From the NCBI GenBank assembly GCA_044222195.1, contig JBGANS010000019.1, positions 1-64,000 on the forward strand: a DNA stretch of 64,000 nt. Direction: 5' to 3'. Shown here one piece after another: positions 42,441 to 49,555 of this stretch. The notes beneath the pieces are model-generated. The model saw only the letters and a program-made list of their open reading frames with translations, was not told the origin of the DNA and did no database searches. Numbering within the stretch: position 1 is the first letter of the stretch; each line of letters opens with the position of its first letter. This DNA comes from JAHBXE01 sp044222195 (lineage in GTDB: Bacteria; Planctomycetota; Phycisphaerae; Phycisphaerales; UBA1924). The translations under genes were made by a program, and so were the position numbers.

Positions 42441-44474
42441 CACGCTCTTGACGAAACCGTCGGCGAGCTCGGAGATGTGGCACATGCCGTCGGTGCCGGC
42501 GGCGATTTCAACAAACGCGCCGAAGTCCTTGGTGCTGACGACCTTACCGGTGTAGATCGCGCCGACCTTGATCTCTTCGCAGAGGGCCTCGATTTCCTGC
42601 TGGGCACCCTTGAGGGCATCGCCGTTGGCGGCGGCAACCATGACGGTGCCGTCGTCTTCGACGTCGATGGTGACGCCCCACTTGTCCTGCAAGCCGCGGA
42701 TCATCTTGCCGCCGGGGCCGATGAGCTTGCCGATCTTCTCGGGGTCGATCTTGATGGTGACCAGGCGAGGGGCGAGCGACGAGATCTCCGGGCGAGGGGC
42801 CGCGATGGTCTGCTCCATGAGGTCGATGATCTGGAGGCGACCGACCTTGGCCTGCTCGAAAATACGCTCGATCTGGGAGAGCTTGAGGCCGCGGGTTTTG
42901 AGGTCGAGCTGGATGCCGGTGATGCCTTCGCGGGTACCGGAGACCTTGAAGTCCATGTCGCCGAAGAAGTCTTCTTCGCCGATGATGTCGGTGACGAAGA
43001 CTTCGCGTTGATCGTTGTCATCGGCGAAGCGCCCGACGGAGATACCGGCGCAGGTGGCGGTGATGGGGACTCCGGCGTCCATCAGGGCGAGGCACCCGCC
43101 GCACACCGAGGCCATGGAGGAGGAGCCGTTGGACTCGGTGATGTCGCTGACGATGCGGATGGTGTAGGGGAAGACTTCGGGGCTCGGGAGGATGCCCATG
43201 AGCGAGCGCTCGGCGAGAGCGCCGTGCCCGATCTCGCGCCGGCCGGGGCCGGTGATGCGCTTGGCCTCGCCTGTGGCGAAGGGCGGGAAGTTGTAGTGGA
43301 GCGTGAACTTCTTGGAGTACTCGGGAATGAGGCCGTCGATGATCTGCTCATCCTTGGCGGTGCCGAGGGTGCAGGAGACGAGCGACTGCGTCTCGCCGCG
43401 CTGGAAGAACGCCGAGCCGTGCGTGCGGGCGAAGACGCCGACGGTGGATTCGATGGGGCGGAGCTGGGTGGGACCGCGGCCGTCGGCGCGGATGCCTGAC
43501 TCGACGATGAGGCGTCGGGTGATCTTCTCCTCGAGACGTTTGAAGGCTTCCTTGGCCTGCGTGCGGCGCTTGAGGGATTCGGCATAGACGCCGTAGGTGC
43601 CGTCGGGCTTGAGGGCGAAGTGGGTGTCGAGGAGTTTGGTGCGGATGGCGTCCACCGCATCGCCGCGATCGTTCTTGGACTTGATCTTGCGGGCCTCGGT
43701 CAGCTCACGCTCGCACTCGGCCTTTACCTTGGCGATGACGTCGGGCGCGGGGAGGGCGAGGTCGCCCATGCGCTTGGGCTTGCCGGCCTTGGCGGCGAGA
43801 TCGCCGATGAGGGCGAGGATGTCCTTGATGTGCTCGTAGCCGAACTCGATGGCGCCGAGCATGTCCTTCTCGGTGACCTCGGCGGCGCCGACTTCGATCA
43901 TGTTCATGCCGTCCTTGTGGCCGGTGAGCACGAGGTCGAGGTCGGAATAGTCCATCTGGGTGACGGTGGGGTTGATGACCAGGCGTGTACCGTCATCGGT
44001 GTGGACGCGACCCACGCGGATCGTGGCGATGGGCCCTTCGAAGGGGCAATCGCTGATGGCCAGGGCCGCGGACGCGGCCGTGCCCGCGAGGACGTCGCTG
44101 TCGTTCTCGCCGTCGTGGCTCATGACGAAGACCTGGAGCTGGACTTCATCAATGAAGCCGTCCGGGAAGAGCGGGCGGATCGGCCGGTCGATCATCCGCA
44201 TCGTCAGAATTTCTTTTTCGTTGGGGGCGCCTTCGCGCTTGCGGAAGCCACCGGGGAACTTGCCCGCGGCGGAGGTCTTCTCGCGGTAATCGACGGTGAG
44301 GGGGAAGAAGTCGAGACCTTCACGTGGAGCGGCGCGGACGACGGTGGCGAGGACGGTGGTGCCGCCGTAGGTGGCCATGACGGCCGCATCGCAGAGCTTG
44401 GCGATCTTGCCTGTCTCGAGGATGAGCTTGCGACCGCCGATTTCGCGTTCGACTCGGATGAGACCTTGGGACAT
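42411..44474 (-). CDS. pnp: Polyribonucleotide nucleotidyltransferase, apparent frameshift in the S1 domain
   Basis: 687 residues as read, from MSQGLIRVEREIGGRKLILE. Phosphorolytic 3'-5' exoribonuclease of the RNA degradosome. Two RNase PH cores are present (DFFPLTVDYREKTSAAGKFP and RRLIVESGIRADGRGPTQLR, GRREIGHGALAERSL), then KH with IGPGG in GKLIGPGGKMIRGLQDKWGV, and the start of S1 (YTGKVVSTKDFGAFVEIAAG). The frame then leaves the S1 domain at GFVKSV and stops after eight foreign residues (WAMSSASAT). Translation of the remaining S1 sequence lies at 42259-42440. It is downstream of rpsO in the classic rpsO-pnp order. Confidence 0.9.
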   Translation of the reverse strand: MSQGLIRVEREIGGRKLILETGKIAKLCDAAVMATYGGTTVLATVVRAAPREGLDFFPLTVDYREKTSAAGKFPGGFRKREGAPNEKEILTMRMIDRPIRPLFPDGFIDEVQLQVFVMSHDGENDSDVLAGTAASAALAISDCPFEGPIATIRVGRVHTDDGTRLVINPTVTQMDYSDLDLVLTGHKDGMNMIEVGAAEVTEKDMLGAIEFGYEHIKDILALIGDLAAKAGKPKRMGDLALPAPDVIAKVKAECERELTEARKIKSKNDRGDAVDAIRTKLLDTHFALKPDGTYGVYAESLKRRTQAKEAFKRLEEKITRRLIVESGIRADGRGPTQLRPIESTVGVFARTHGSAFFQRGETQSLVSCTLGTAKDEQIIDGLIPEYSKKFTLHYNFPPFATGEAKRITGPGRREIGHGALAERSLMGILPSPEVFPYTIRIVSDITESNGSSSMASVCGGCLALMDAGVPITATCAGISVGRFADDNDQREVFVTDIIGEEDFFGDMDFKVSGTREGITGIQLDLKTRGLKLSQIERIFEQAKVGRLQIIDLMEQTIAAPRPEISSLAPRLVTIKIDPEKIGKLIGPGGKMIRGLQDKWGVTIDVEDDGTVMVAAANGDALKGAQQEIEALCEEIKVGAIYTGKVVSTKDFGAFVEIAAGTDGMCHISELADGFVKSVWAMSSASAT

Positions 44475-44609
44475 GATGGAGGGTCCTTCTGCACTCGGGG
44501 CACCGCCGGGCGCTTGAAGCGCCTTCATGGCGAGCCAGACCGACCCGCCCGTGCCCCCCAGTGGGGCGCCCCAGAGGCAGAAGACAAGATGCAGGCTCTG
44601 AAGTCTGAA

Positions 44610-44628
44610 GTCGCCTCGGAAAGGCGAC
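44610..44628 (-). other. Hairpin in the rpsO-pnp intergenic leader
   Basis: GTCGCCT and AGGCGAC pair around a 5-base loop in the 246-bp space between rpsO and pnp. It could be a processing site such as the RNase III hairpin seen in enterobacterial pnp leaders, or a copy of a dispersed repeat. Confidence 0.5.
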
Positions 44629-44679
44629 CTACCCAAGACTGCGCCTTGTCCACTGCCGCCAGGCGGGACAGGTCGTTAT

Positions 44680-44714
44680 GAACAAAGTCGCCCGTGTCGT
44701 TTCCGGCACGGGCG
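44680..44714 (-). terminator. Terminator or attenuator after rpsO
   Basis: CGCCCGTG and CACGGGCG pair around a 10-base loop, 6 bp after the rpsO stop; ACTTTGTT follows on the minus strand. Partial read-through would feed pnp. Confidence 0.7.
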
Positions 44715-44720
44715 TGGGGG

Positions 44721-44990
44721 TTACTTGCGGAGGTTCAGTCGACCGATGATCGACTGGTAGGACTCAGGATTGGTTCGGTGCAGATACGCGAGCAGGCGGT
44801 TGCGCTTGCCGACCATCTGGATCAGGCCGCGGCGGCTGTGATGGTCTTTGACGTGCCCCTTGAGGTGATCGGATAGGACGGTGATTTTCTCCGTCAGCAT
44901 CGCGATCTGGACTTCGGGCGAACCGGTGTCCTTGGGGTTGGTGCGGTAGTCGCTGACGACCTTCTTGCGGCGTTCCAATGCGATGGGCAT
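44721..44990 (-). CDS. rpsO: 30S ribosomal protein S15
   Basis: 89 residues, the standard length. IQIAMLTEKITVLSDHLKGH-type helix (here VQIAMLTEKITVLSDHLKGH), KDHHSRRGLIQMVGKRNRLL and the C-terminal YQSIIGRLNLRK are canonical. Binds the three-way junction of 16S rRNA early in 30S assembly. It precedes pnp as in most bacteria. Confidence 0.97.
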   Translation of the reverse strand: MPIALERRKKVVSDYRTNPKDTGSPEVQIAMLTEKITVLSDHLKGHVKDHHSRRGLIQMVGKRNRLLAYLHRTNPESYQSIIGRLNLRK

Positions 44991-45128
44991 GAGGAAAACA
45001 ATCCTTGAACGGAGCCTATTTGGATGGGGCGGCCGGGCCGCACAGGAGGGAAGTCTAGGAACGCGTGATCCGGCGTTCAATGGCGGGGCTGAACTCCACC
45101 CCTGCCCTATCCCGATATCCTCCCCTCA

Positions 45129-46379
45129 ATGACCCCTCCTGTTCCGTTGTCGCAGCGGGCCGCCTCCCTGAAGCCATCGGGGACGTTTGTGATCGCCGGA
45201 AAGGCCAAGGCGTTGGCGAAGCAGGGGGTGGATGTCCTGAATTTCAGCCTCGGGGAGCCGGATTTCGACACGCCGGCGGCTATCCGGAAGGCCGCGACCG
45301 ATGCACTGGCGGGGGGCCAGACCCACTACCTGCCGACGCTCGGCGATCCGGAGACGCGGGCGGTCATTGCGGAGAAGCTGGTCCGGGAAAATGGCATCAA
45401 GGGGCTCTCGGGCGAGAACGTGGCCATTTCGACCGGGGCGAAGCATTCGTTGTACCTAATAGCCCATTGCCTGCTGGATCCAAGTGCGGCGAACGAAGTG
45501 CTGTTGCCGGTGCCCGCGTGGGTGAGCTATGCCCCGATCGTGGAGCTGGCGGGCGGCAAGGTTGTGCAGTTGCCTACGACGCCGACCTCTGACTTCAAGA
45601 TCACGCCAGGACAGTTGAAGGCCGCGATCACCAACCGGTCGCGGTTGCTCATTCTCAACTCGCCGAGCAACCCGTGCGGGACGATGTACTCGCCGGACGA
45701 GTTGAAGGCGTTGGCGGCTGTGGTGGCTGAAGCCGCGGCAACGGTGGCGCCGAACCTCGTGATTGTGACGGACGAGATCTACGAGAAGATCGTGTTCGGC
45801 GGGGTCCCCCACTATTCGATCGGTTCAACGCCGTCGGTCGCGGAACGGACGGTGACAATCAACGGGATGTCGAAGGCCTTCGCGATGACGGGGTGGCGGG
45901 TGGGGTACGCCGCGGCGCCGGGTGAGTTTGGGGTGCGGCTGATCAAGGCCATCGATGCGCTGCAGGGGCAGATGACCAGTTGTATTACCTCGTTTGTATA
46001 CCCGGCGATTCGGGTGGCGATCAAGGAATGCGCCGCGGATGTCGAGCGGTTTCGGTCAGAGTTTGCCAGGCGGGCGGTAGTAGCCCACCAGCGGCTGATG
46101 GCGATTCCGGGGATGGTGTGCCCGAAGCCGACGGGGGCGTTCTATCTGTTCCCGGATGTGTCGGCGCACTTTGGGAAAAAGTCCGGCGGCGGGAAAGTGA
46201 TTTCCTGCGGGGCGGACTTCTCCGAAGCGTTGCTGATGGAAGGGCATGTTGCGACGGTGCCGGGGGAAGAGTTCTTGGGGTGCGGCGCCAGGCACATACG
46301 GATTTCGTATGCATGCTCTGAGGCGATGATTGAGAAGGGGATGGAGCGACTCACCACGTTTGTCGCGTCGTTGAAGTAG
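45129..46379 (+). CDS. Class I/II aminotransferase, aspartate aminotransferase-like
   Basis: 416 residues, PLP fold type I. FSLGEPDFDTPAAIRKAATD, GQTHYLPTLGDPETRAVIAE, LILNSPSNPCGTMYSPDEL (Asn contacting PLP), IVTDEIYEKIVFGG and INGMSKAFAMTGWRVGYAAA with the Schiff-base Lys, ending with RHIRISYACSEAMIEKGMERL (substrate-carboxylate Arg). It closely matches the AspC/PatA-like Ib subgroup that uses aspartate; prephenate or other substrates are possible. Cytoplasmic. It converges on scpA with a 29-bp gap. Confidence 0.92.
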   Translation: MTPPVPLSQRAASLKPSGTFVIAGKAKALAKQGVDVLNFSLGEPDFDTPAAIRKAATDALAGGQTHYLPTLGDPETRAVIAEKLVRENGIKGLSGENVAISTGAKHSLYLIAHCLLDPSAANEVLLPVPAWVSYAPIVELAGGKVVQLPTTPTSDFKITPGQLKAAITNRSRLLILNSPSNPCGTMYSPDELKALAAVVAEAAATVAPNLVIVTDEIYEKIVFGGVPHYSIGSTPSVAERTVTINGMSKAFAMTGWRVGYAAAPGEFGVRLIKAIDALQGQMTSCITSFVYPAIRVAIKECAADVERFRSEFARRAVVAHQRLMAIPGMVCPKPTGAFYLFPDVSAHFGKKSGGGKVISCGADFSEALLMEGHVATVPGEEFLGCGARHIRISYACSEAMIEKGMERLTTFVASLK

Positions 46380-46408
46380 TTGAGGCGCACCGGACGGCGC
46401 CGCATAGA

Positions 46409-47245
46409 TCAAGGCAAGGGGCCAGCGGAATCGACGGCTTCCACGACCGAAGCATCGGCCGGCGGCTCTTCTGGTCGCAGCCCGATGACGATCGACCCGT
46501 TGTCGGCATCTTGGTGCACCGAGATCGCGCGGCGGCGGACGAGCTCGAGTACTGCGAGGAAGAGGCCGAGCATCTCGCTGCGGGTGCGGCCCTGGAAGAA
46601 TCCGGCGAGGGGCAGGCGGACGTCCGCGGCTTGCTTTTTCAGGTGCTCGACGATGTCCTCGGCGTGAAGTTCAATAGGTGTGTCGTCGTAGGTGACCTGG
46701 TGATCGCCGAGGCGGTCGAAGTTGACGGAAGCGATGATCGCGGAGAAGGCGTCCACGAGATCGACGAGCGAGACGTCTTCCAGCTCGACATCCTGGGCGG
46801 AGGCGAGAATGGCCTCGCGGAGTTCATCATCATCCATGCCGGCGCGGGCCGCGGGGAAGCGCTGCTCCCATTCCTGGCGGCGGTGATCGAGGGCGTCGGA
46901 GGCGTCGCGGAATTTCTTGTAGGCGAGGAGTTGCTTGACGAGGTCGGCCCTGGGGTCGATGGCGTCGGCCGTGCCGAGTGCGTCGGCAGCGTCGGACGCG
47001 GCGCCCGGCTTCACCGGCGCGAGCATGCGCGACTTGATCTCCATGAGGGTCGCGGCCATCACGAGGAACTCGCCCGCGAGTTCGATGTCGATGGTCTCAA
47101 TCGCCTTGAGGTGGTTGACGTACTGGTCGGCGATCGAAGCGACGGGGATGTCGGTGATATCAACCTCGGCGCGGCGGATGAGAAAGAGGAGGAGGTCGAG
47201 TGGACCTTCAAAGGCTTCGAGGCGGACTCGATAGTCGGTGGTCAA
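46409..47245 (-). CDS. scpA: Segregation and condensation protein A
   Basis: 278 residues. Kleisin subunit bridging SMC heads. N-terminal YRVRLEAFEGPLDLLLFLIR is the family signature; VNHLKAIETIDIELAGEFLV and AATLMEIKSRMLAP follow, and the C-terminal winged helix contains AGFFQGRTRSEMLGLFLAVL. The start is most likely TTG 47245, giving MTTDYRVRLEAF, because GGAG lies just before it (GGAGCCCCC) and no ATG is close. No scpB is in the window. A double-hairpin repeat lies between it and kdsD. Confidence 0.93.
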   Translation of the reverse strand: MTTDYRVRLEAFEGPLDLLLFLIRRAEVDITDIPVASIADQYVNHLKAIETIDIELAGEFLVMAATLMEIKSRMLAPVKPGAASDAADALGTADAIDPRADLVKQLLAYKKFRDASDALDHRRQEWEQRFPAARAGMDDDELREAILASAQDVELEDVSLVDLVDAFSAIIASVNFDRLGDHQVTYDDTPIELHAEDIVEHLKKQAADVRLPLAGFFQGRTRSEMLGLFLAVLELVRRRAISVHQDADNGSIVIGLRPEEPPADASVVEAVDSAGPLP

Positions 47246-47258
47246 GGGGGCTCCATCC

Positions 47259-47318
47259 CGTGGCACCGCCCTTCTGGGCGGTGTGCGGCCAGACACCGGG
47301 CGGAAGCCCGGTGCCACG
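47259..47318. repeat. Double-hairpin repeat between divergent scpA and kdsD
   Basis: CACCGCCC/GGGCGGTG (47264-47283) and CACCGGGC/GCCCGGTG (47294-47313) are two stems with tetraloops, enclosed by the outer inverse CGTGGCAC (47259-47266)/GTGCCACG (47311-47318). It fills the intergenic space where the promoters of both genes must lie. Confidence 0.8.
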
Positions 47319-47335
47319 CAGTGTACCCTTATCGG

Positions 47336-48388
47336 ATGCCGGACGGGCGCGGAAACAAGGAAGAACGCGGGTTTGCGGAGGGCGTGCTGCGCGCTGAAGC
47401 CGCGGCGGTGTCCGGGCTCGTCGAGGCTCTTGGTCCGGAGTTCCACCGGGCGGTAGACCTCATTGAGAAGTGCGCGGGCTCGGGCGGAACGGTGCTGGTG
47501 ACGGGCCTGGGAAAGTCGGGGCTGATCGGAGCGAAGATCTCGGCCACCCTGGCGTCTCTGGGGATTCCGTCGCACGCGGTGCACCCGTCTGAAGCGGCTC
47601 ACGGCGACTTGGGGCGGTTCCGGCCGACTGACACGGTCATCTGCCTGTCGTATTCGGGAGAAACCGATGAGGTGGTCAACCTCGCTGCCGTGCTGAAGCA
47701 GGACGGCCTGCCGATGGTGGCCATTGTCGGACAGACCGAAACGGCTCGACGGCGAGACCGCGAGACAACGGGGGGCGGCCCTTCGAGCCTGGAGCGGCTG
47801 GCGACGGTGACCTTGTCGATCGGGGCAGTGGATGAGGCGGCGGCCCCCCAGTTTGCCGCGCCCACGTGTTCGACGACGGCGATGCTGGCGCTCGGGGATG
47901 CGCTGGCCCTGTGCGCGGCGAGGCGGCGGAAGTTCACGGATGAGGATTTTGCGAAGAGACACCCGGGCGGAGCTCTCGGCGGGCTGCTGCGACCGCTCAT
48001 GGAGGCCCTGCGTTTTACGGTCGGCAAGAACCTGCCACTGATTCCGGAGACCGTGACCGTGCTGCAGGCTCTGGAACGGGCGGAAGAAATGGGGCGCCGG
48101 CCCGGGGCGATGCTGATCGTTGATGGAGCGGGGAAGCTGGCGGGGATTTTTACCGACGGGGACCTGCACCGTTTGATTTTGCGGGACCGGGCGGAGCTCA
48201 ACAAGCCGATCGCGACGGTGATGACCAAGCGCCCGCGGTCGCTACGGTCGGATTCACTTGTGCGGGACGCCGTGATGTTGGTCCGGGAGAGTCGTTTGGA
48301 TGAGATTCCGGTGGTGGATGAATCCGGGAAGCCGGTTGGGATACTCGACGTGCAGGACCTGGTGGCGATGAAGCTGGTCAGGGACTAG
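47336..48388 (+). CDS. kdsD: Arabinose-5-phosphate isomerase, KpsF/GutQ family
   Basis: 350 residues. Converts ribulose-5-phosphate to arabinose-5-phosphate, first step to Kdo. The SIS domain holds VTGLGKSGLIGAKISATLAS, SHAVHPSEAAHGDLG and ICLSYSGETDEVVNL, then KRHPGGALGGLL. Two CBS domains follow (LIPETVTVLQALERAEEMG, GAMLIVDGAGKLAGIFTDGD, SDSLVRDAVMLVRESRLDEI). First gene of a four-gene envelope operon: the next start codon directly follows its stop. Confidence 0.94.
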   Translation: MPDGRGNKEERGFAEGVLRAEAAAVSGLVEALGPEFHRAVDLIEKCAGSGGTVLVTGLGKSGLIGAKISATLASLGIPSHAVHPSEAAHGDLGRFRPTDTVICLSYSGETDEVVNLAAVLKQDGLPMVAIVGQTETARRRDRETTGGGPSSLERLATVTLSIGAVDEAAAPQFAAPTCSTTAMLALGDALALCAARRRKFTDEDFAKRHPGGALGGLLRPLMEALRFTVGKNLPLIPETVTVLQALERAEEMGRRPGAMLIVDGAGKLAGIFTDGDLHRLILRDRAELNKPIATVMTKRPRSLRSDSLVRDAVMLVRESRLDEIPVVDESGKPVGILDVQDLVAMKLVRD

Positions 48389-49030
48389 ATGAAAGCAGGG
48401 ACGATCGGCAAAGGCGTCGGACTCACGCTGATCGTTGCGGCGTTGACGTGGTATGTCTGGCCTCGAAGGAACGAGGAGGCGGGGCACGTAGTGGCGTCTC
48501 TTCGCACCTTTGAGGCGGCCGCCGGCGACCCAACCGCATGCGCCAAGGCGTGCGGGCCTCGAACCAGGCAGTGGATGCGGGGACTTATCCAGGCGGCGAT
48601 GACTGAGAATCGTGCCGCGCTCGTGAATCGCGATTTCCTCGACATGGTGACGATTCTCGACCTGCGGCGGGTGCACGTGTTGTCGCAACTGCAGGCAATG
48701 AAGCCGGAAGACGGCCTGAAGTTCTACTTTCGCGAATCGGAATCCAAGCCCGCGCACGTAGTGGACAAAGTCAGAATCGAAGGGGATGAAGCGACGGCGC
48801 GTCTCGCGTCGACATCGTCGAAGGGAAAGACGGTCAACCTAGGGACTGACCGCCTTTTCACTCGCGAGAATGGCGTGTGGTACTTTGAGCCGTACGTTCT
48901 TCATCAACGGTCGATGCAGAAAGTCGCTGGCTCGCTCGACCCGACTCAGCGTTCACATTTGGCTGAGGACGGGTTTCGGGATGCGAATCCGCCTTTTGAT
49001 CCGGCCACTTGGGAAGGGCCACGCCGATGA
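48389..49030 (+). CDS. Membrane-anchored protein of unknown function in the Kdo operon
   Basis: 213 residues. An N-terminal anchor (GVGLTLIVAALTWYVWP) precedes a soluble, probably periplasmic domain of about 180 residues (HVVASLRTFEAAAGDPTACA, ILDLRRVHVLSQLQAMKPED, TDRLFTRENGVWYFEPYVLH). No family recognised; the last part has the feel of a small alpha+beta NTF2-like fold. Its start abuts the kdsD stop and its stop overlaps the kdsC start (ATGA), so it is translated with Kdo and LPS-transport genes and probably works in LPS biogenesis. Confidence 0.78.
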   Translation: MKAGTIGKGVGLTLIVAALTWYVWPRRNEEAGHVVASLRTFEAAAGDPTACAKACGPRTRQWMRGLIQAAMTENRAALVNRDFLDMVTILDLRRVHVLSQLQAMKPEDGLKFYFRESESKPAHVVDKVRIEGDEATARLASTSSKGKTVNLGTDRLFTRENGVWYFEPYVLHQRSMQKVAGSLDPTQRSHLAEDGFRDANPPFDPATWEGPRR

Positions 49031-49551
49031 GCGAGTCTTCAACAAAGGCAGCCAAAGCGGTCGAACTCTTCATCCTCGACGTCGACGGCGTCCTCACCGA
49101 CGGCTCGATCTTCATCGACGACCTCGGTCACGAAACCAAACGCTTCAACGTCCGCGACGGCTTTGGCGTCAAACTCTGGCAGAAGCTCGGCATGCACGCG
49201 GCGATCATCACCGGGCGCAGCGGCAAGGCCCTTCAGTTCCGCGCGGCCGAGCTCAAGATTCAGCACATCGTGCAGGGGTCAAAGGACAAGGGCTCAGCGG
49301 TCCAAGAGGTCGCCGCCAAGGTTGGAGTAGGCCTCGAGAAGGCCGCGTGTCTGGCAGATGACTGGCCGGACCTTCCCATGATGAAGCGGGTGGGATATCC
49401 GATGGCCGTCGCGGATGCGGATGCCAGGGTGAAAAAGGCCGCGGCGTTCGTTACAAAGGCCTCCGGCGGTCACGGGGCGGCACGCGAAGCGATCGAGCAT
49501 CTGCTAAGCTGCAAGGGCCTGATGGAACAGGCGCTGAAGCTCTACGATTGA
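49027..49551 (+). CDS. kdsC: 3-deoxy-D-manno-octulosonate 8-phosphate phosphatase
   Basis: 174 residues. HAD phosphatase (C0 subfamily) releasing phosphate from Kdo-8-P. LFILDVDGVLTDGSIFID holds the nucleophile and acid/base Asp pair, GRSGKALQFRAAEL carries motif II (ITGRSG), and CLADDWPDLPMMKRVGYPM has motif IV acidic residues. ATG 49027 overlaps the previous stop. Although enzymes of the family form tetramers, this cannot be seen here. Cytoplasmic. Confidence 0.95.
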   Translation: MSESSTKAAKAVELFILDVDGVLTDGSIFIDDLGHETKRFNVRDGFGVKLWQKLGMHAAIITGRSGKALQFRAAELKIQHIVQGSKDKGSAVQEVAAKVGVGLEKAACLADDWPDLPMMKRVGYPMAVADADARVKKAAAFVTKASGGHGAAREAIEHLLSCKGLMEQALKLYD

Positions 49552-49555
49552 CGCC

